The notes beneath the pieces are model-generated. The model did not search any database. It was not told the origin of the DNA and saw only the letters and a list, made by a program, of their open reading frames with translations. A stretch of DNA of 50,609 nt, taken from Anaerobacterium chartisolvens (GTDB taxonomy: Bacteria; Bacillota; Clostridia; Acetivibrionales; DSM-27016). The stretch spans positions 1-50,609 of the forward strand of contig NZ_QPJT01000022.1 in the NCBI RefSeq assembly GCF_003337415.1. Direction: 5' to 3'. Made by a program: the position numbers and the translations under genes. Of this stretch, positions 42,649-50,609 are shown in pieces (within the stretch, counting starts at the first letter, position 1; each line of letters begins with the position of its first letter).

Positions 42649-44631
42649 TTGGAAACAGGCTTATTGTTGGCTATAGCTATTTTACTGCCCGGTTTAAGTG
42701 CCGTATTGTGCTACATTATGCGAAGGGACACAGTGCGCAAATTTATAGTTGCAATTTCCGCTGTGATACTTTTTGGTGTGGCAATAGAGCTTGCAAGGCT
42801 GTTAATTGCAGGTGGCGGAAGGATAGCTGTAAGCCTTGAGGATATGCATATTGACTTGAATTGGGCTATAAAGGGCATTGATATGCTTCTGCTTTGCTAT
42901 ATAGCGTATCTGGGCATAAGACTTAAAAAGCACATTATATTGGTGCTTTCTGCGCTGCAGGCCATACCCTTTTTGCTTTTTGAGGTGTTTCACGTGTTTG
43001 GCCCGGTAAAGGAGCCACACTTTGCGTTTGTTATTGATTATTTGTCCCTTGTTATGATACTTCTGGTGTGTATAATAGGGCCCGTAATTACATTGTTTGC
43101 AATAGGCTATATGAAGGAGCATGAGCACCATCTAGCATTAAAGACATCAAGACAGCCCAGATTCTTCTTGGTATTGTTTATTTTTCTGGCTGCTATGAAT
43201 GCCATGGTTATGACGGACAATTTATCGTGGATGTACCTATTCTGGGAGATAACCACGCTTTGCTCATTCCTTCTGATATCGCATGACGGTAATGAACAGG
43301 CTGTAAATAATGCTTCCAGAGCCTTGTGGATAAATTCTCTGGGAGGGCTTGCCTTTATATGTGCAATAGTGCTCATATATAAAGCAAAGGGCACGCTATC
43401 CATTGAAGAAATATCTCAATCAAGGAATGCGGGAGAGGCTTTTATAGGAATGTTTCCTATAGGCTTAGGGCTTTTGTGCTTTGCAGGCTTTACAAAATCC
43501 GCTCAGTTTCCGTTTCAGAGCTGGCTGCTTGGGGCCATGGTGGCTCCTACCCCCGTATCGGCACTGCTTCACTCAAGCACCATGGTTAAAGCAGGTGTTT
43601 ATCTTGTGGTAAGGATGGCGCCCGCATACAGTGGAACTGTTCTGGCAAACGTTGTAGCGATGGTGGGAGGGTTTACCTTCCTTGCGGCATCAGCCATAGC
43701 AATAAGCCAGAGGAACGGTAAAAGGGTGCTTGCGTATTCCACAATTGCCAATCTGGGACTTATAATATGCTGTGCCGGAATGGGGTCGTACGCTGCCATA
43801 GGAGCCGCCGTTATGCTTATGATATTCCATGCCGTTTCAAAGGGACTGCTGTTCCTCTGCATCGGTACTATAGAAAATGGAATTGGAAGCAGGGATATAG
43901 AGGATATGCAGGGGCTGATGAAAAAAATGCCTTTTACGACGGTAATAACGGTAATAGGGATGATATCCATGCTGCTTCCGCCGTTTGGGGTTTTGATAAC
44001 AAAATGGCTTGCTATTGAGTCCTCTGTAAATTCTCCTTTGGTTTTGCTGGCGATTATACTTGGCAGCGCATTTACGGTGGTATTCTGGTCTAAGTGGATA
44101 GGAATTATACTTACAATGTCCTATAAGCCCAAATACATCGTCGAGAGGCTTTCCTTATGGGTAAGGGGCTCGCTGGTGATCCTTATTTCGGCAGTGCTGG
44201 CGGCAAGCATACTGATAGTGCCTATGTTTAACGGCCTTATAAAACCGTATCTTACAACATTAAGTATTTCAGGCGGGCCGGAGCTTGAGGGAAGGGGACT
44301 GGGTGTAATTATGCATTCAGCCGACGCTTCCATTATAGGGGGATTTGCCTCTATATTGTTTTTTGCCGTAGTATTTGTGCTTATGGTTACAATACCTTAT
44401 TTCTTAAGGAAGACAAAGGCTGAAAGCGTTAAGCCTCCATACCTGTGCGGTGAGAACATGAATAACGACATAAGAGGGCTTGAGTTTATCAGTCCGGGAG
44501 ACAAGGTGGAAGAGGTTGTTGTGCACAACTACTATATGGCAGGCTTTTTTGGAGAAAAAAATCTTACGCTGTGGACTAATCTTGTAGCCTCTGCCATTAT
44601 AATCATAATGTTTGGGGTGGTGATAAAATGA
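42649..44631 (+). CDS. echA: Ech hydrogenase subunit A (NuoL/antiporter-like)
   Basis: This is a large membrane subunit of 660 residues of the energy-converting [NiFe] hydrogenase, homologous to complex I NuoL and Mrp antiporters. It has many hydrophobic helices. The antiporter core includes DNLSWMYLFWEITTLCSFLLI, FTKSAQFPFQSWLLGAMVAPTPVSALLHSSTMVKAGVYL and VMLMIFHAVSKGLLFL, which contain the Lys, Glu and His residues that line proton channels. The in-frame ATG at 42643 is only three bases from AAAGGAG, so the TTG at 42649, nine bases away, is the likelier start. It begins the echABCDEF operon and overlaps echB by four bases. Confidence 0.9.
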   Translation: METGLLLAIAILLPGLSAVLCYIMRRDTVRKFIVAISAVILFGVAIELARLLIAGGGRIAVSLEDMHIDLNWAIKGIDMLLLCYIAYLGIRLKKHIILVLSALQAIPFLLFEVFHVFGPVKEPHFAFVIDYLSLVMILLVCIIGPVITLFAIGYMKEHEHHLALKTSRQPRFFLVLFIFLAAMNAMVMTDNLSWMYLFWEITTLCSFLLISHDGNEQAVNNASRALWINSLGGLAFICAIVLIYKAKGTLSIEEISQSRNAGEAFIGMFPIGLGLLCFAGFTKSAQFPFQSWLLGAMVAPTPVSALLHSSTMVKAGVYLVVRMAPAYSGTVLANVVAMVGGFTFLAASAIAISQRNGKRVLAYSTIANLGLIICCAGMGSYAAIGAAVMLMIFHAVSKGLLFLCIGTIENGIGSRDIEDMQGLMKKMPFTTVITVIGMISMLLPPFGVLITKWLAIESSVNSPLVLLAIILGSAFTVVFWSKWIGIILTMSYKPKYIVERLSLWVRGSLVILISAVLAASILIVPMFNGLIKPYLTTLSISGGPELEGRGLGVIMHSADASIIGGFASILFFAVVFVLMVTIPYFLRKTKAESVKPPYLCGENMNNDIRGLEFISPGDKVEEVVVHNYYMAGFFGEKNLTLWTNLVASAIIIIMFGVVIK

Positions 44632-45488
44632 TAAGCTTAGCAAGTATACTGACGGCTGTTATAGCCATAATAGCGGCGCCTGTCATTGGAGGGCTTCTGA
44701 CGGGCATAGACAGAAAAGTCAGTGCCAGAATGCAGAACAGATATGGGCCTCCGTTGCTGCAGCCGTTTTATGATTTTTTTAAGCTCTTGGGAAAGGAAAG
44801 CATTACGGTTAATCAGACGCAAATGGTATATGTACTGGGACATCTGTTTTTTGCGGTGGCCAGTATTGTAATGCTGGTTTTAAAAAGTGATCTTCTCATG
44901 CTTATATTTATACTGGCCTTTTCGGGAATATCATTAATAATAGGAGCCATGAGTGTGCGCTCTCCATACAGCAAAATAGGTGCTCAGAGAGAAATACTGC
45001 AGATGATGGCGTATGAGCCGGTGCTGCTGCTTATGGTTGTAGGCATATATCTTACCACAAAAAGCTTTATGATACAGAGCATATTTGATCACGGGACTCC
45101 TTTGATTTACAGTCTGCCGCTCGTGTTTATGGCGTTTCTGTATGTTCTTACAATAAAGCTCAGAAAATCGCCTTTTGATTTCTCCACCTCCCACCATGGG
45201 CATCAGGAGCTTATAAAGGGGCTGACTACAGAATTTTCAGGGATTCAACTGGCAATAATAGAATTGACCCACTGGTATGATTTGGTGCTTCTGCTGGGAA
45301 TGATTGCATTGTTTTTTGCAAATCCGATATGGGTAGGAATATTAATAGCTCTTGGGAGCTTTTTTCTGGAAATGGTCATAGACAATATAAGCGCCAGAAT
45401 GACGTGGAAATGGATGCTTAAGGCAACCTGGCTGATAGGTATAGGAGCCGCTGCTACAAACATAATATGGCTCTATCTGAAAGTATAG
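44628..45488 (+). CDS. echB: Ech hydrogenase subunit B (NuoH-like)
   Basis: This 286-residue membrane subunit corresponds to NuoH of complex I. Signature stretches are GIDRKVSARMQNRYGPPLLQPFYDFFKLLGKE, FDFSTSHHGHQELIKGLTTEFSG (the conserved acidic loop near the quinone-site equivalent) and eight or so membrane helices. It links the hydrophilic hydrogenase module to the proton-pumping module. It starts inside the echA stop (ATGA overlap) and is followed by echC after a short gap. Confidence 0.94.
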   Translation: MISLASILTAVIAIIAAPVIGGLLTGIDRKVSARMQNRYGPPLLQPFYDFFKLLGKESITVNQTQMVYVLGHLFFAVASIVMLVLKSDLLMLIFILAFSGISLIIGAMSVRSPYSKIGAQREILQMMAYEPVLLLMVVGIYLTTKSFMIQSIFDHGTPLIYSLPLVFMAFLYVLTIKLRKSPFDFSTSHHGHQELIKGLTTEFSGIQLAIIELTHWYDLVLLLGMIALFFANPIWVGILIALGSFFLEMVIDNISARMTWKWMLKATWLIGIGAAATNIIWLYLKV

Positions 45489-45501
45489 GAGGGTGTTGCA
45501 A

Positions 45502-45978
45502 ATGGGTATTATAAGTAAGTCAACAAAAAAATCGCCCTGGATAATGCATTACGACTGTACAAGCTGCAATGGCTGCGATATAGAAACCTTGGCGTGTCTT
45601 ACGCCTATGTACGACGTTGAACGCTTTGGAATTATTAACGTAGGAAACCCAAAACATGCCGATATACTTGTGGTTACCGGATCTGTAAATAAGAGAAATG
45701 TAAGGGTGCTTAAAAACATATATAATCAGATGCCTGAGCCTAAGGCAGTTGTAGCCGTGGGGGCATGTGCATGCACGGGAGGAATATTCAAGGAGTGCTA
45801 TAATGTGCTTGGGGGAGTAGATAAGGTGCTTCCCGTAGATGTATATGTCGCAGGCTGCTGTGCCAAGCCCGAGGCAATTATTGACGGGATTGTGCTTGCA
45901 ATGGATAAGCTGGAGGAGAAGGCGCGGGACATGAAAAAGCTTCATTCAGACATTAAAGCCTGCCAAAATGAGGCTTAA
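45502..45978 (+). CDS. echC: Ech hydrogenase subunit C (NuoB-like small subunit)
   Basis: This 158-residue hydrogenase small subunit holds the proximal 4Fe-4S cluster. Ligand cysteines are visible in HYDCTSCNGCDIETLA, in VVAVGACACTGGIF and in VYVAGCCAKPEAIIDG, the standard NuoB spacing. AGGAGG lies before the ATG at 45502; the frame opens nine bases earlier. It passes electrons from EchF to the NiFe site in EchE. Confidence 0.94.
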   Translation: MGIISKSTKKSPWIMHYDCTSCNGCDIETLACLTPMYDVERFGIINVGNPKHADILVVTGSVNKRNVRVLKNIYNQMPEPKAVVAVGACACTGGIFKECYNVLGGVDKVLPVDVYVAGCCAKPEAIIDGIVLAMDKLEEKARDMKKLHSDIKACQNEA

Positions 45979-46040
45979 CGCATAGCTTCGATTAAGAAAC
46001 AAAAAATCTTTTTGCCTGTATAACGGCATGGGGGGATTAC

Positions 46041-46418
46041 ATGATAGAAAATTTAACCGATATTTCTGTGGAACAGCTTCTGACGGAAGCGCACAATATG
46101 CTGTTCGACGACTATAGATTTATTACTGCCACCTGTGTGGACAATGGGGATGAAACTCTGGATGTTATATATCACTTTGACAAGGATCTTGAAATGAAAA
46201 ATTTTAAGATAAGGGTGCAAAAGGGAGCAGAGGTACCCAGCATATCGAAGATTTATTTTTGTGCCTTGCTGGTTGAAAACGAAATGAAGGAGCTGTTTGG
46301 AATAAATATAACCAATATAGCCATTGACTACGGAGGGCATATGCTTCTTTCCGATGATGATCTGGAATCTCCCATGCTTAGACAGCAGATAACAATAGAG
46401 AGGAAGGGAGATAAATAA
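46041..46418 (+). CDS. echD: Ech hydrogenase subunit D (NuoC-like)
   Basis: This 125-residue soluble subunit resembles the 30-kDa NuoC domain: DVIYHFDKDLEMKNFKIRVQKGAEVPSISKIYFCALLVENEMKELFGINITNI. The family motif around ENEMKELFGI matches the EREVxDLFGI of NuoC. The size fits EchD, which is shorter than NuoC. GGGGG precedes the ATG, and echE starts one base after its stop. Confidence 0.92.
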   Translation: MIENLTDISVEQLLTEAHNMLFDDYRFITATCVDNGDETLDVIYHFDKDLEMKNFKIRVQKGAEVPSISKIYFCALLVENEMKELFGINITNIAIDYGGHMLLSDDDLESPMLRQQITIERKGDK

Positions 46419-46419
46419 T

Positions 46420-47496
46420 ATGCCTAAAACGATAATTCCCTTTGGACCACAGCATCCTGTCTTGCCCGAGCCTCTTCATTTGAAGCTGGTTATGCAGGAT
46501 GAAACCATTGTAGAAGCTATCCCTGCAATAGGGTATGTTCATAGAGGGCTTGAGAAATTAACTGAAACCAAGGAATTTACACAAAATGTTTATATAGTAG
46601 AAAGAATATGCGGAATATGCAGCTTTATGCATGCCTTGACTTATTGTCAGGGAATAGAGAGCCTGATGGGGGTAGAGGTTCCTCCAAGAGCAAGGTTTTT
46701 AAGGGTTATATGGGCCGAGCTTCACAGGATTCACAGCCATTTGCTGTGGCTGGGCCTGCTGGCGGATGCGTTTGGATTTGAAAGCCTGTTCATGCAGTGC
46801 TGGAGGAACAGGGAGAAGGTAATGGACATAATGGAGGAAACCTGCGGAAGCAGGGTTATTATATCGGGGAACACCATAGGTGGTACAAGAAGGGATATAT
46901 CCTCCGAAATGCTTGTAAAAATATCTTCTGTAGCGGATGAGATACGTGATGACTTAAAAAGGGTTGAGCCGGTGTTCTTTAATGACTATACCGTAAAGCA
47001 CAGGCTTGTGGGTGTGGGAGTGTTGGAGCGCGAAAAGGCTTATGTTTTGGGTGCTGCCGGGCCTATGGCAAGAGGCAGCGGAATAAGGCAGGATTTAAGG
47101 ATGACAGGATATGCTGCTTATGGCGAGCTTGATTTTGAGCCGATAGTCGAAACCGACGGGGATTGCTATGCAAGGACAATGGTGAGGCTGAAGGAGGTAT
47201 ACCAGTCGATAGAGCTTATAAAGCAGGCGGCCTCCATCATACCGGAAGGCGAGATCAGCGTTCCCGTAAAGGGCTTTCCAAAAGGGGAGGTTGTTTCCAG
47301 AGTTGAGCAGCCAAGGGGAGAGGTGCTGTATTACATGAGAGGCAACGGCACAAAGAATCTGGATAGGCTGAGGGTCAGAACACCGACATTTGCCAATATT
47401 CCTGCATTGCTTCAAATGCTTCCGGGAAGCCAATTGGCGGATGTGCCTGTTCTGATTTTGACAATTGATCCATGCATTAGTTGTACCGAGAGGTAA
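46420..47496 (+). CDS. echE: Ech hydrogenase subunit E (NiFe catalytic large subunit, NuoD-like)
   Basis: This 358-residue subunit holds the NiFe site. The N-terminal ligand pair is RICGICSFMHA and the C-terminal pair is DPCISC, giving four Cys ligands. The protein starts with IPFGPQHPVLPEPLHLKL, the usual group 4 beginning. It ends three residues after the last Cys (TER, then stop), so there is no C-terminal extension for a maturation protease to remove. Hydrogen evolution or uptake would be coupled to ferredoxin and ion transport. HypA and HypB for nickel insertion are encoded just downstream. Confidence 0.96.
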   Translation: MPKTIIPFGPQHPVLPEPLHLKLVMQDETIVEAIPAIGYVHRGLEKLTETKEFTQNVYIVERICGICSFMHALTYCQGIESLMGVEVPPRARFLRVIWAELHRIHSHLLWLGLLADAFGFESLFMQCWRNREKVMDIMEETCGSRVIISGNTIGGTRRDISSEMLVKISSVADEIRDDLKRVEPVFFNDYTVKHRLVGVGVLEREKAYVLGAAGPMARGSGIRQDLRMTGYAAYGELDFEPIVETDGDCYARTMVRLKEVYQSIELIKQAASIIPEGEISVPVKGFPKGEVVSRVEQPRGEVLYYMRGNGTKNLDRLRVRTPTFANIPALLQMLPGSQLADVPVLILTIDPCISCTER

Positions 47497-47515
47497 TACA
47501 AATGGAGGTAGAATT

Positions 47516-47890
47516 ATGTTTGATATGATAAGCAATATATTTAAAAACTTAAGTTCAAAGCCCGCTACCAGAAAATACCCTTTTGAAAAGAGGGAGACAT
47601 TTAAGGACAGCAGGGGCAGTGTTAAGGGAGTTGACATAGACACATGTATTTTTTGCGGAATATGTGCAAGAAAGTGTCCTTCGGATGCCATAGCAGTGGA
47701 CAGAAACAGCAAATCATGGGAGATAGATCCCTTTAAATGTGTGGTATGCGGTGTATGCGCCGAGGTATGCCCTAAGAAATGCCTGTTTATGGATGAGCAG
47801 TACAGTGCGTCTGCATACAGCAAGGGGAAGAACAAATTTGTTCAGCAGCCCAAGCCTGCTGAAGAGGAACCCGGAAAGGTAAGCGCGTAA
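47516..47890 (+). CDS. echF: Ech hydrogenase subunit F (two 4Fe-4S ferredoxin-like, NuoI-like)
   Basis: This 124-residue polyferredoxin subunit has two CxxCxxCxxxCP sets (CIFCGICARKCPSDAI; CVVCGVCAEVCPKKCL) for two 4Fe-4S clusters, the NuoI-type electron input from ferredoxin. The ATG at 47516 follows GGAGG; the frame opens upstream at 47465 inside echE without a ribosome binding site. It is the last ech gene; the GC-rich repeat block then separates it from hypA. Confidence 0.94.
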   Translation: MFDMISNIFKNLSSKPATRKYPFEKRETFKDSRGSVKGVDIDTCIFCGICARKCPSDAIAVDRNSKSWEIDPFKCVVCGVCAEVCPKKCLFMDEQYSASAYSKGKNKFVQQPKPAEEEPGKVSA

Positions 47891-47995
47891 CACCCCGGGA
47901 CACCCCGGGGACATTCCTCAAAAGCCGGGGACATTCCTCGACACAGGAGAGGAGTGTCCCCGTACCTTAGACGGTGCGTCCCCGTACCTTAGTCG
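47891..47995. repeat. GC-rich palindromic repeat block between echF and hypA
   Basis: Two direct copies of CCGGGGACATTCCTC (47905-47919, 47925-47939) are followed by two of GTCCCCGTACCTTAG (47956-47970, 47978-47992). GGGGACA..CCTC can pair with GAGG..TGTCCCC to form a hairpin. The block is far more GC-rich than its surroundings and resembles REP-type extragenic elements. Confidence 0.75.
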
Positions 47996-48009
47996 ATAGG
48001 AATGATTAA

Positions 48010-48351
48010 ATGCATGAATATGCCGTTACAAAAAGCCTCATAAGCATAGCGGTTCAGGAGGCCCGCAAGGCGGGGGCCTCTAAAATTACAGACATAAAGC
48101 TTGTTATAGGGGATTTATCTACCATTGTGGATGAGTCTGTGCAGATGTATTTTGATATAATAAGCGAAGGAACGATTGCCAACGGAGCCAGACTTATTTT
48201 TAAAAGAGTTCCTGCCGAGCTTTGCTGCAAGGCCTGCGGGCATAGATTCAATAAACCCCGGCAGGGCTTTACCTGCCCGTTATGCGGCCACTATGGCGTG
48301 CCCACGGGCGTGGGTAAGGAGTTTTACATAGAAAGCATTGAGGCGGAATAG
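48010..48351 (+). CDS. hypA: Hydrogenase nickel incorporation protein HypA
   Basis: This 113-residue nickel and zinc metallochaperone begins with MHEYAVTKSLI, where the N-terminal Met-His is the nickel ligand. The zinc site is CCKACGHRF...CPLCGHY (two CxxC pairs). It hands nickel to the NiFe hydrogenase precursor together with HypB. TAGGA lies upstream of the ATG. It follows the ech operon, so EchE is its likely client. No hypCDEF genes are in the window. Confidence 0.96.
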   Translation: MHEYAVTKSLISIAVQEARKAGASKITDIKLVIGDLSTIVDESVQMYFDIISEGTIANGARLIFKRVPAELCCKACGHRFNKPRQGFTCPLCGHYGVPTGVGKEFYIESIEAE

Positions 48352-48394
48352 AAAACTTCACTTTATAATTAAATATAAATAACGGAGGTAGCCC

Positions 48395-49051
48395 ATGGAA
48401 ATAAAGGTCATGAAAAATATACTTGATGCAAACAACAGCCTGGCCGAGAAAAACAGGAGTTTTTTTAAGGACAGAAAAATAACGGCAATAAATGTAATGG
48501 CTTCTCCTGGAGCGGGAAAAACCAGTATAATTCTAAAAATCATCGAAGCCTTGGGGAACGATATCGGGATAAGTGTTATTGAAGGAGATATTGCCTCCAG
48601 TATTGATGCCGACAAGATAGACGGCCTTGGTATCCCTGTGGTGCAAATAAATACAGGCGGGGGCTGCCACCTTGACGCAAACATGATTAAGGCTGCTGTT
48701 GATGACTTAAGGCCGGGTCACGACTCCATAATATTTATTGAAAACGTGGGAAATCTTGTATGCCCATCGTCCTTTGACCTTGGAGAGGGTATGCGCATGG
48801 TGATCGCCAGTGTTCCTGAGGGGCATGACAAGCCGTATAAATACATATCCATGTTTGAGGGCGCGGATGTTGTTATACTCAATAAGACGGATCTCATACC
48901 ATATATTGATTTTGACAGTGAGAGCTTTTATAAGGGACTGAGATCGCTTAATGAGAAAGCCCCCTTGTTTGAGGTTTCCTGCCGTACGGGAGAAGGCGTG
49001 GAGGAGCTTGCAAAATGGCTTAAAAACGCTGCTTCAGGTAAAAATATTTAA
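48395..49051 (+). CDS. hypB: Hydrogenase nickel incorporation GTPase HypB
   Basis: This 218-residue G3E-type GTPase has P-loop NVMASPGAGKTSIILK near residue 35, the EGDIASSIDADKI switch, GGGCHLDANMI with Cys and His nickel/zinc ligands, ENVGNLVCPSSFDLGE, and the base-recognition motif NKTDLIP. No His-rich N-terminal nickel store is present, so it is the short form. GGAGG precedes the ATG. It pairs with HypA to insert nickel into EchE. Confidence 0.96.
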   Translation: MEIKVMKNILDANNSLAEKNRSFFKDRKITAINVMASPGAGKTSIILKIIEALGNDIGISVIEGDIASSIDADKIDGLGIPVVQINTGGGCHLDANMIKAAVDDLRPGHDSIIFIENVGNLVCPSSFDLGEGMRMVIASVPEGHDKPYKYISMFEGADVVILNKTDLIPYIDFDSESFYKGLRSLNEKAPLFEVSCRTGEGVEELAKWLKNAASGKNI

Positions 49052-49258
49052 AATAATATTTTATTTGGCTAATTATTGACTTTTTACATTTCAAGCTTTA
49101 CATACAGCTCATCCCATATTTGCAATGTCTTTTGGCACTTAGAGATTGGGAAATTATTTCTTGGCAAATTGACAGAGCACATATTGCGTCATATAATTAG
49201 TATATAATACTAATTATTACAAATAAATGTAAAATTAGTAATAAGGGGATGAGTTCAA

Positions 49259-49444
49259 ATGAATACTAAGGATATGGACAAGCTTAAGGAGATTCTTAAC
49301 GAGGAAGTTTCTTGTGACAATCTTACTCACGGATTTATTTTGCTTATGAGTATGGAAATTGATATAATGATTGTGGATTATTATCAAAAGCAGCTCAAAA
49401 AAAATGATATGCCGGATGAGGGCTGTCAAGAAAAAGCCCTGTGA
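49259..49444 (+). CDS. Spo0E-like small regulator (putative aspartyl-phosphate phosphatase)
   Basis: This is a 61-residue peptide. The pattern LKEILNEEV...SMEIDIMIVDYYQK resembles the Spo0E family signature, S-x-E-L-D-x-L-I-x-x-Y-Y, in a two-helix fold that dephosphorylates Spo0A-P in spore formers. GGGGATGAG lies upstream of the ATG. The match is short and the SQELD-like core is degenerate (MSMEID), so assignment is tentative. No operon partners are seen. Confidence 0.5.
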   Translation: MNTKDMDKLKEILNEEVSCDNLTHGFILLMSMEIDIMIVDYYQKQLKKNDMPDEGCQEKAL

Positions 49445-49630
49445 TTTTCAAATTCAGCCGGGGATACCATTTCGATATGCGGCTTTATTAGGTGTATTCT
49501 GTTTCTTAGATTCAACCTTTCTATGTACAGTTATCTTATTTTTAGATGCTTAAATTTGAATTTTTAAAATTTTTTATAATCCCATGATGCTAATATCATT
49601 ATGCCAAATTATTTTAATTGCATAATAGAA

Positions 49631-50609
49631 ATCGCAGGTGCGGAAATCGTGGGACACGCAGGAATTTAGGGCAGACACGCAGGTCTGCCCCTACAGCAAA
49701 TAATATATAAATATATTGAAATAAAATTATAGAAAAATGATTATTACAATCAGTATGTCTAATAAATTTTAAACAGATTTCTTTAGAATCAATGTTTTTA
49801 TAATTAAAAAATTGCAGGTGCGGACATCGTGGTAGGGGCAGACCTATGTGTCTGCCCGAAATTGCCTAAAAACGCGGAATACGCAGGAATTCAGGGCAGA
49901 CACGCAGGTCTGCCCCTACAGCAAATAATATATAAATATATTGAAATAAAATTATAGAAAAATGATTATTACAATCAGTACGTTTAATAAATTTTAAACA
50001 GATTTCTTTAGAATCAATGTTTTTATAATTAAAAAAATTGTTGGTGCGAACATCGTGGTAGGGGCAGACCTATGTGTCTGCCCCTACAGCAAATAATATA
50101 TAAATATTTCGATATTGAAATAAAATTATAGAAAAATGATTATTACAATCAGTATGTCTAATAAATTTTAAACAGATTCTTAGAATCAATGCATATATAA
50201 TTAAAAAATTGCAGGTGCGGACATCGTGGTAGGGGCAGACCTATGTGTCTGCCCGAAATTGCCTAAAAACGTGGAACACGCAGGGATTCAGGGCAGACAC
50301 GCAGGTCTGCCCCTACAGCAAATAATATATAAATATTTCGATATTGAAATAAAATTATAGAAAAATGATTATTACAATCAGTACGTCTGATAAATTTTAA
50401 ACAGATTTCTTTAGAATCAATGCTTTTATAATTAAAAGAATTGTTGGTGCGAACATCGTGGTAGGGGCAGACCTATGTGTCTGCCCGAAATTGCCTAAAA
50501 TCGTGGAACACGCAGGAATTTAGGGCAGACACGCAGGTCTGCCCCTACAGCAAATAATATATAAATATATTGAAATAAAATTATAGAAAAATGATTATTA
50601 CAATCAGTA
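49631..50609. repeat. Tandem array of about 170-230 base units with REP-like palindromes
   Basis: Five units begin near 49631, 49811, 50037, 50208 and 50440, the last cut by the window end. Each unit has a GC-rich head with one or two inverted repeats (GTAGGGGCAGACC...GTCTGCCC and GGGCAGACACGCAGGTCTGC). A nearly identical AT-rich tail of about 110 bases follows (from AGCAAATAATATATAAAT to TTTTTATAATTAAAAA). No gene is seen here or in 49445-49630. Confidence 0.92.

Noticed and set aside
49631-50609. CRISPR array
   Set aside because: The units are 170-230 bases long with nearly identical tails; there are no short regular repeats with unique spacers and no cas genes in the window.

Overview
The window looks like a low-GC, spore-forming anaerobic Firmicute of the Clostridia. 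The signs are spoVT, a ytvI-like gene, a YhcN/YlaJ-type spore lipoprotein, a Spo0E-like peptide, ferredoxin-linked enzymes (indolepyruvate oxidoreductase, Ech hydrogenase) and a leucine T-box. The gene set resembles the Acetivibrio/Ruminiclostridium group, but that placement is inference. About 42 protein genes, two tRNA genes and several kinds of repeat are supported.

Layout. 0.4-6.1 kb: an aryl-acid module (OFA-type MFS carrier, IorA/IorB, phenylacetate-CoA ligase) and an iron-sulfur flavoprotein. 6.2-9.5 kb: an ECF sigma/anti-sigma pair, a rhomboid-like membrane protein without visible catalytic residues, and spoVT. 9.5-13.4 kb: leuS behind a T-box, then a spore lipoprotein. 13.5-15.3 kb: tRNA-Val, tRNA-Thr, a HicAB toxin-antitoxin pair and a MazG-like protein. 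15.4-19.2 kb: envelope genes (CrtO-like acyltransferase, MGDG-type glycosyltransferase, YtvI, CPBP protease). 19.4-29.3 kb: a catabolic cluster pairing two polyol(-phosphate) dehydrogenases with a complete 2-oxoacid/acetoin-type dehydrogenase complex (E2, E3 and a fused E1 alpha-beta), a DeoR regulator and a PHP-domain protein. 29.5-31.7 kb: a secreted YcdB/SLH protein. 31.8-36.6 kb: a probable bacteriocin locus with four very small genes, a C39-peptidase ABC exporter and an HlyD-type adaptor. 36.8-42.1 kb: a CxxC protein, rho with a large insertion, rpmE, a DUF1385 gene and prmC. 42.6-49.1 kb: echABCDEF and hypAB. 49.6 kb to the end: a tandem repeat array that runs out of the window.

Two loci stand out. 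The first is the bacteriocin locus. Two of its four small peptides carry double-glycine leaders; the other two have no leader, are paralogous to each other, and share a C-terminal pattern with one of the exported peptides. The second is the E1-E2-E3 complex set between a SorE-like and an SrlD-like dehydrogenase under a DeoR regulator, which suggests an undescribed route from a polyol or ketose to an acyl-CoA.

A third theme is a family of about 115-220 bp elements with inverted-repeat ends in three copies (6.1, 12.0 and 42.4 kb). Two copies lie in the transcribed leaders of leuS and the ech operon, in the same orientation relative to the gene. All functional statements rest on reading motifs by eye; no database search was run.
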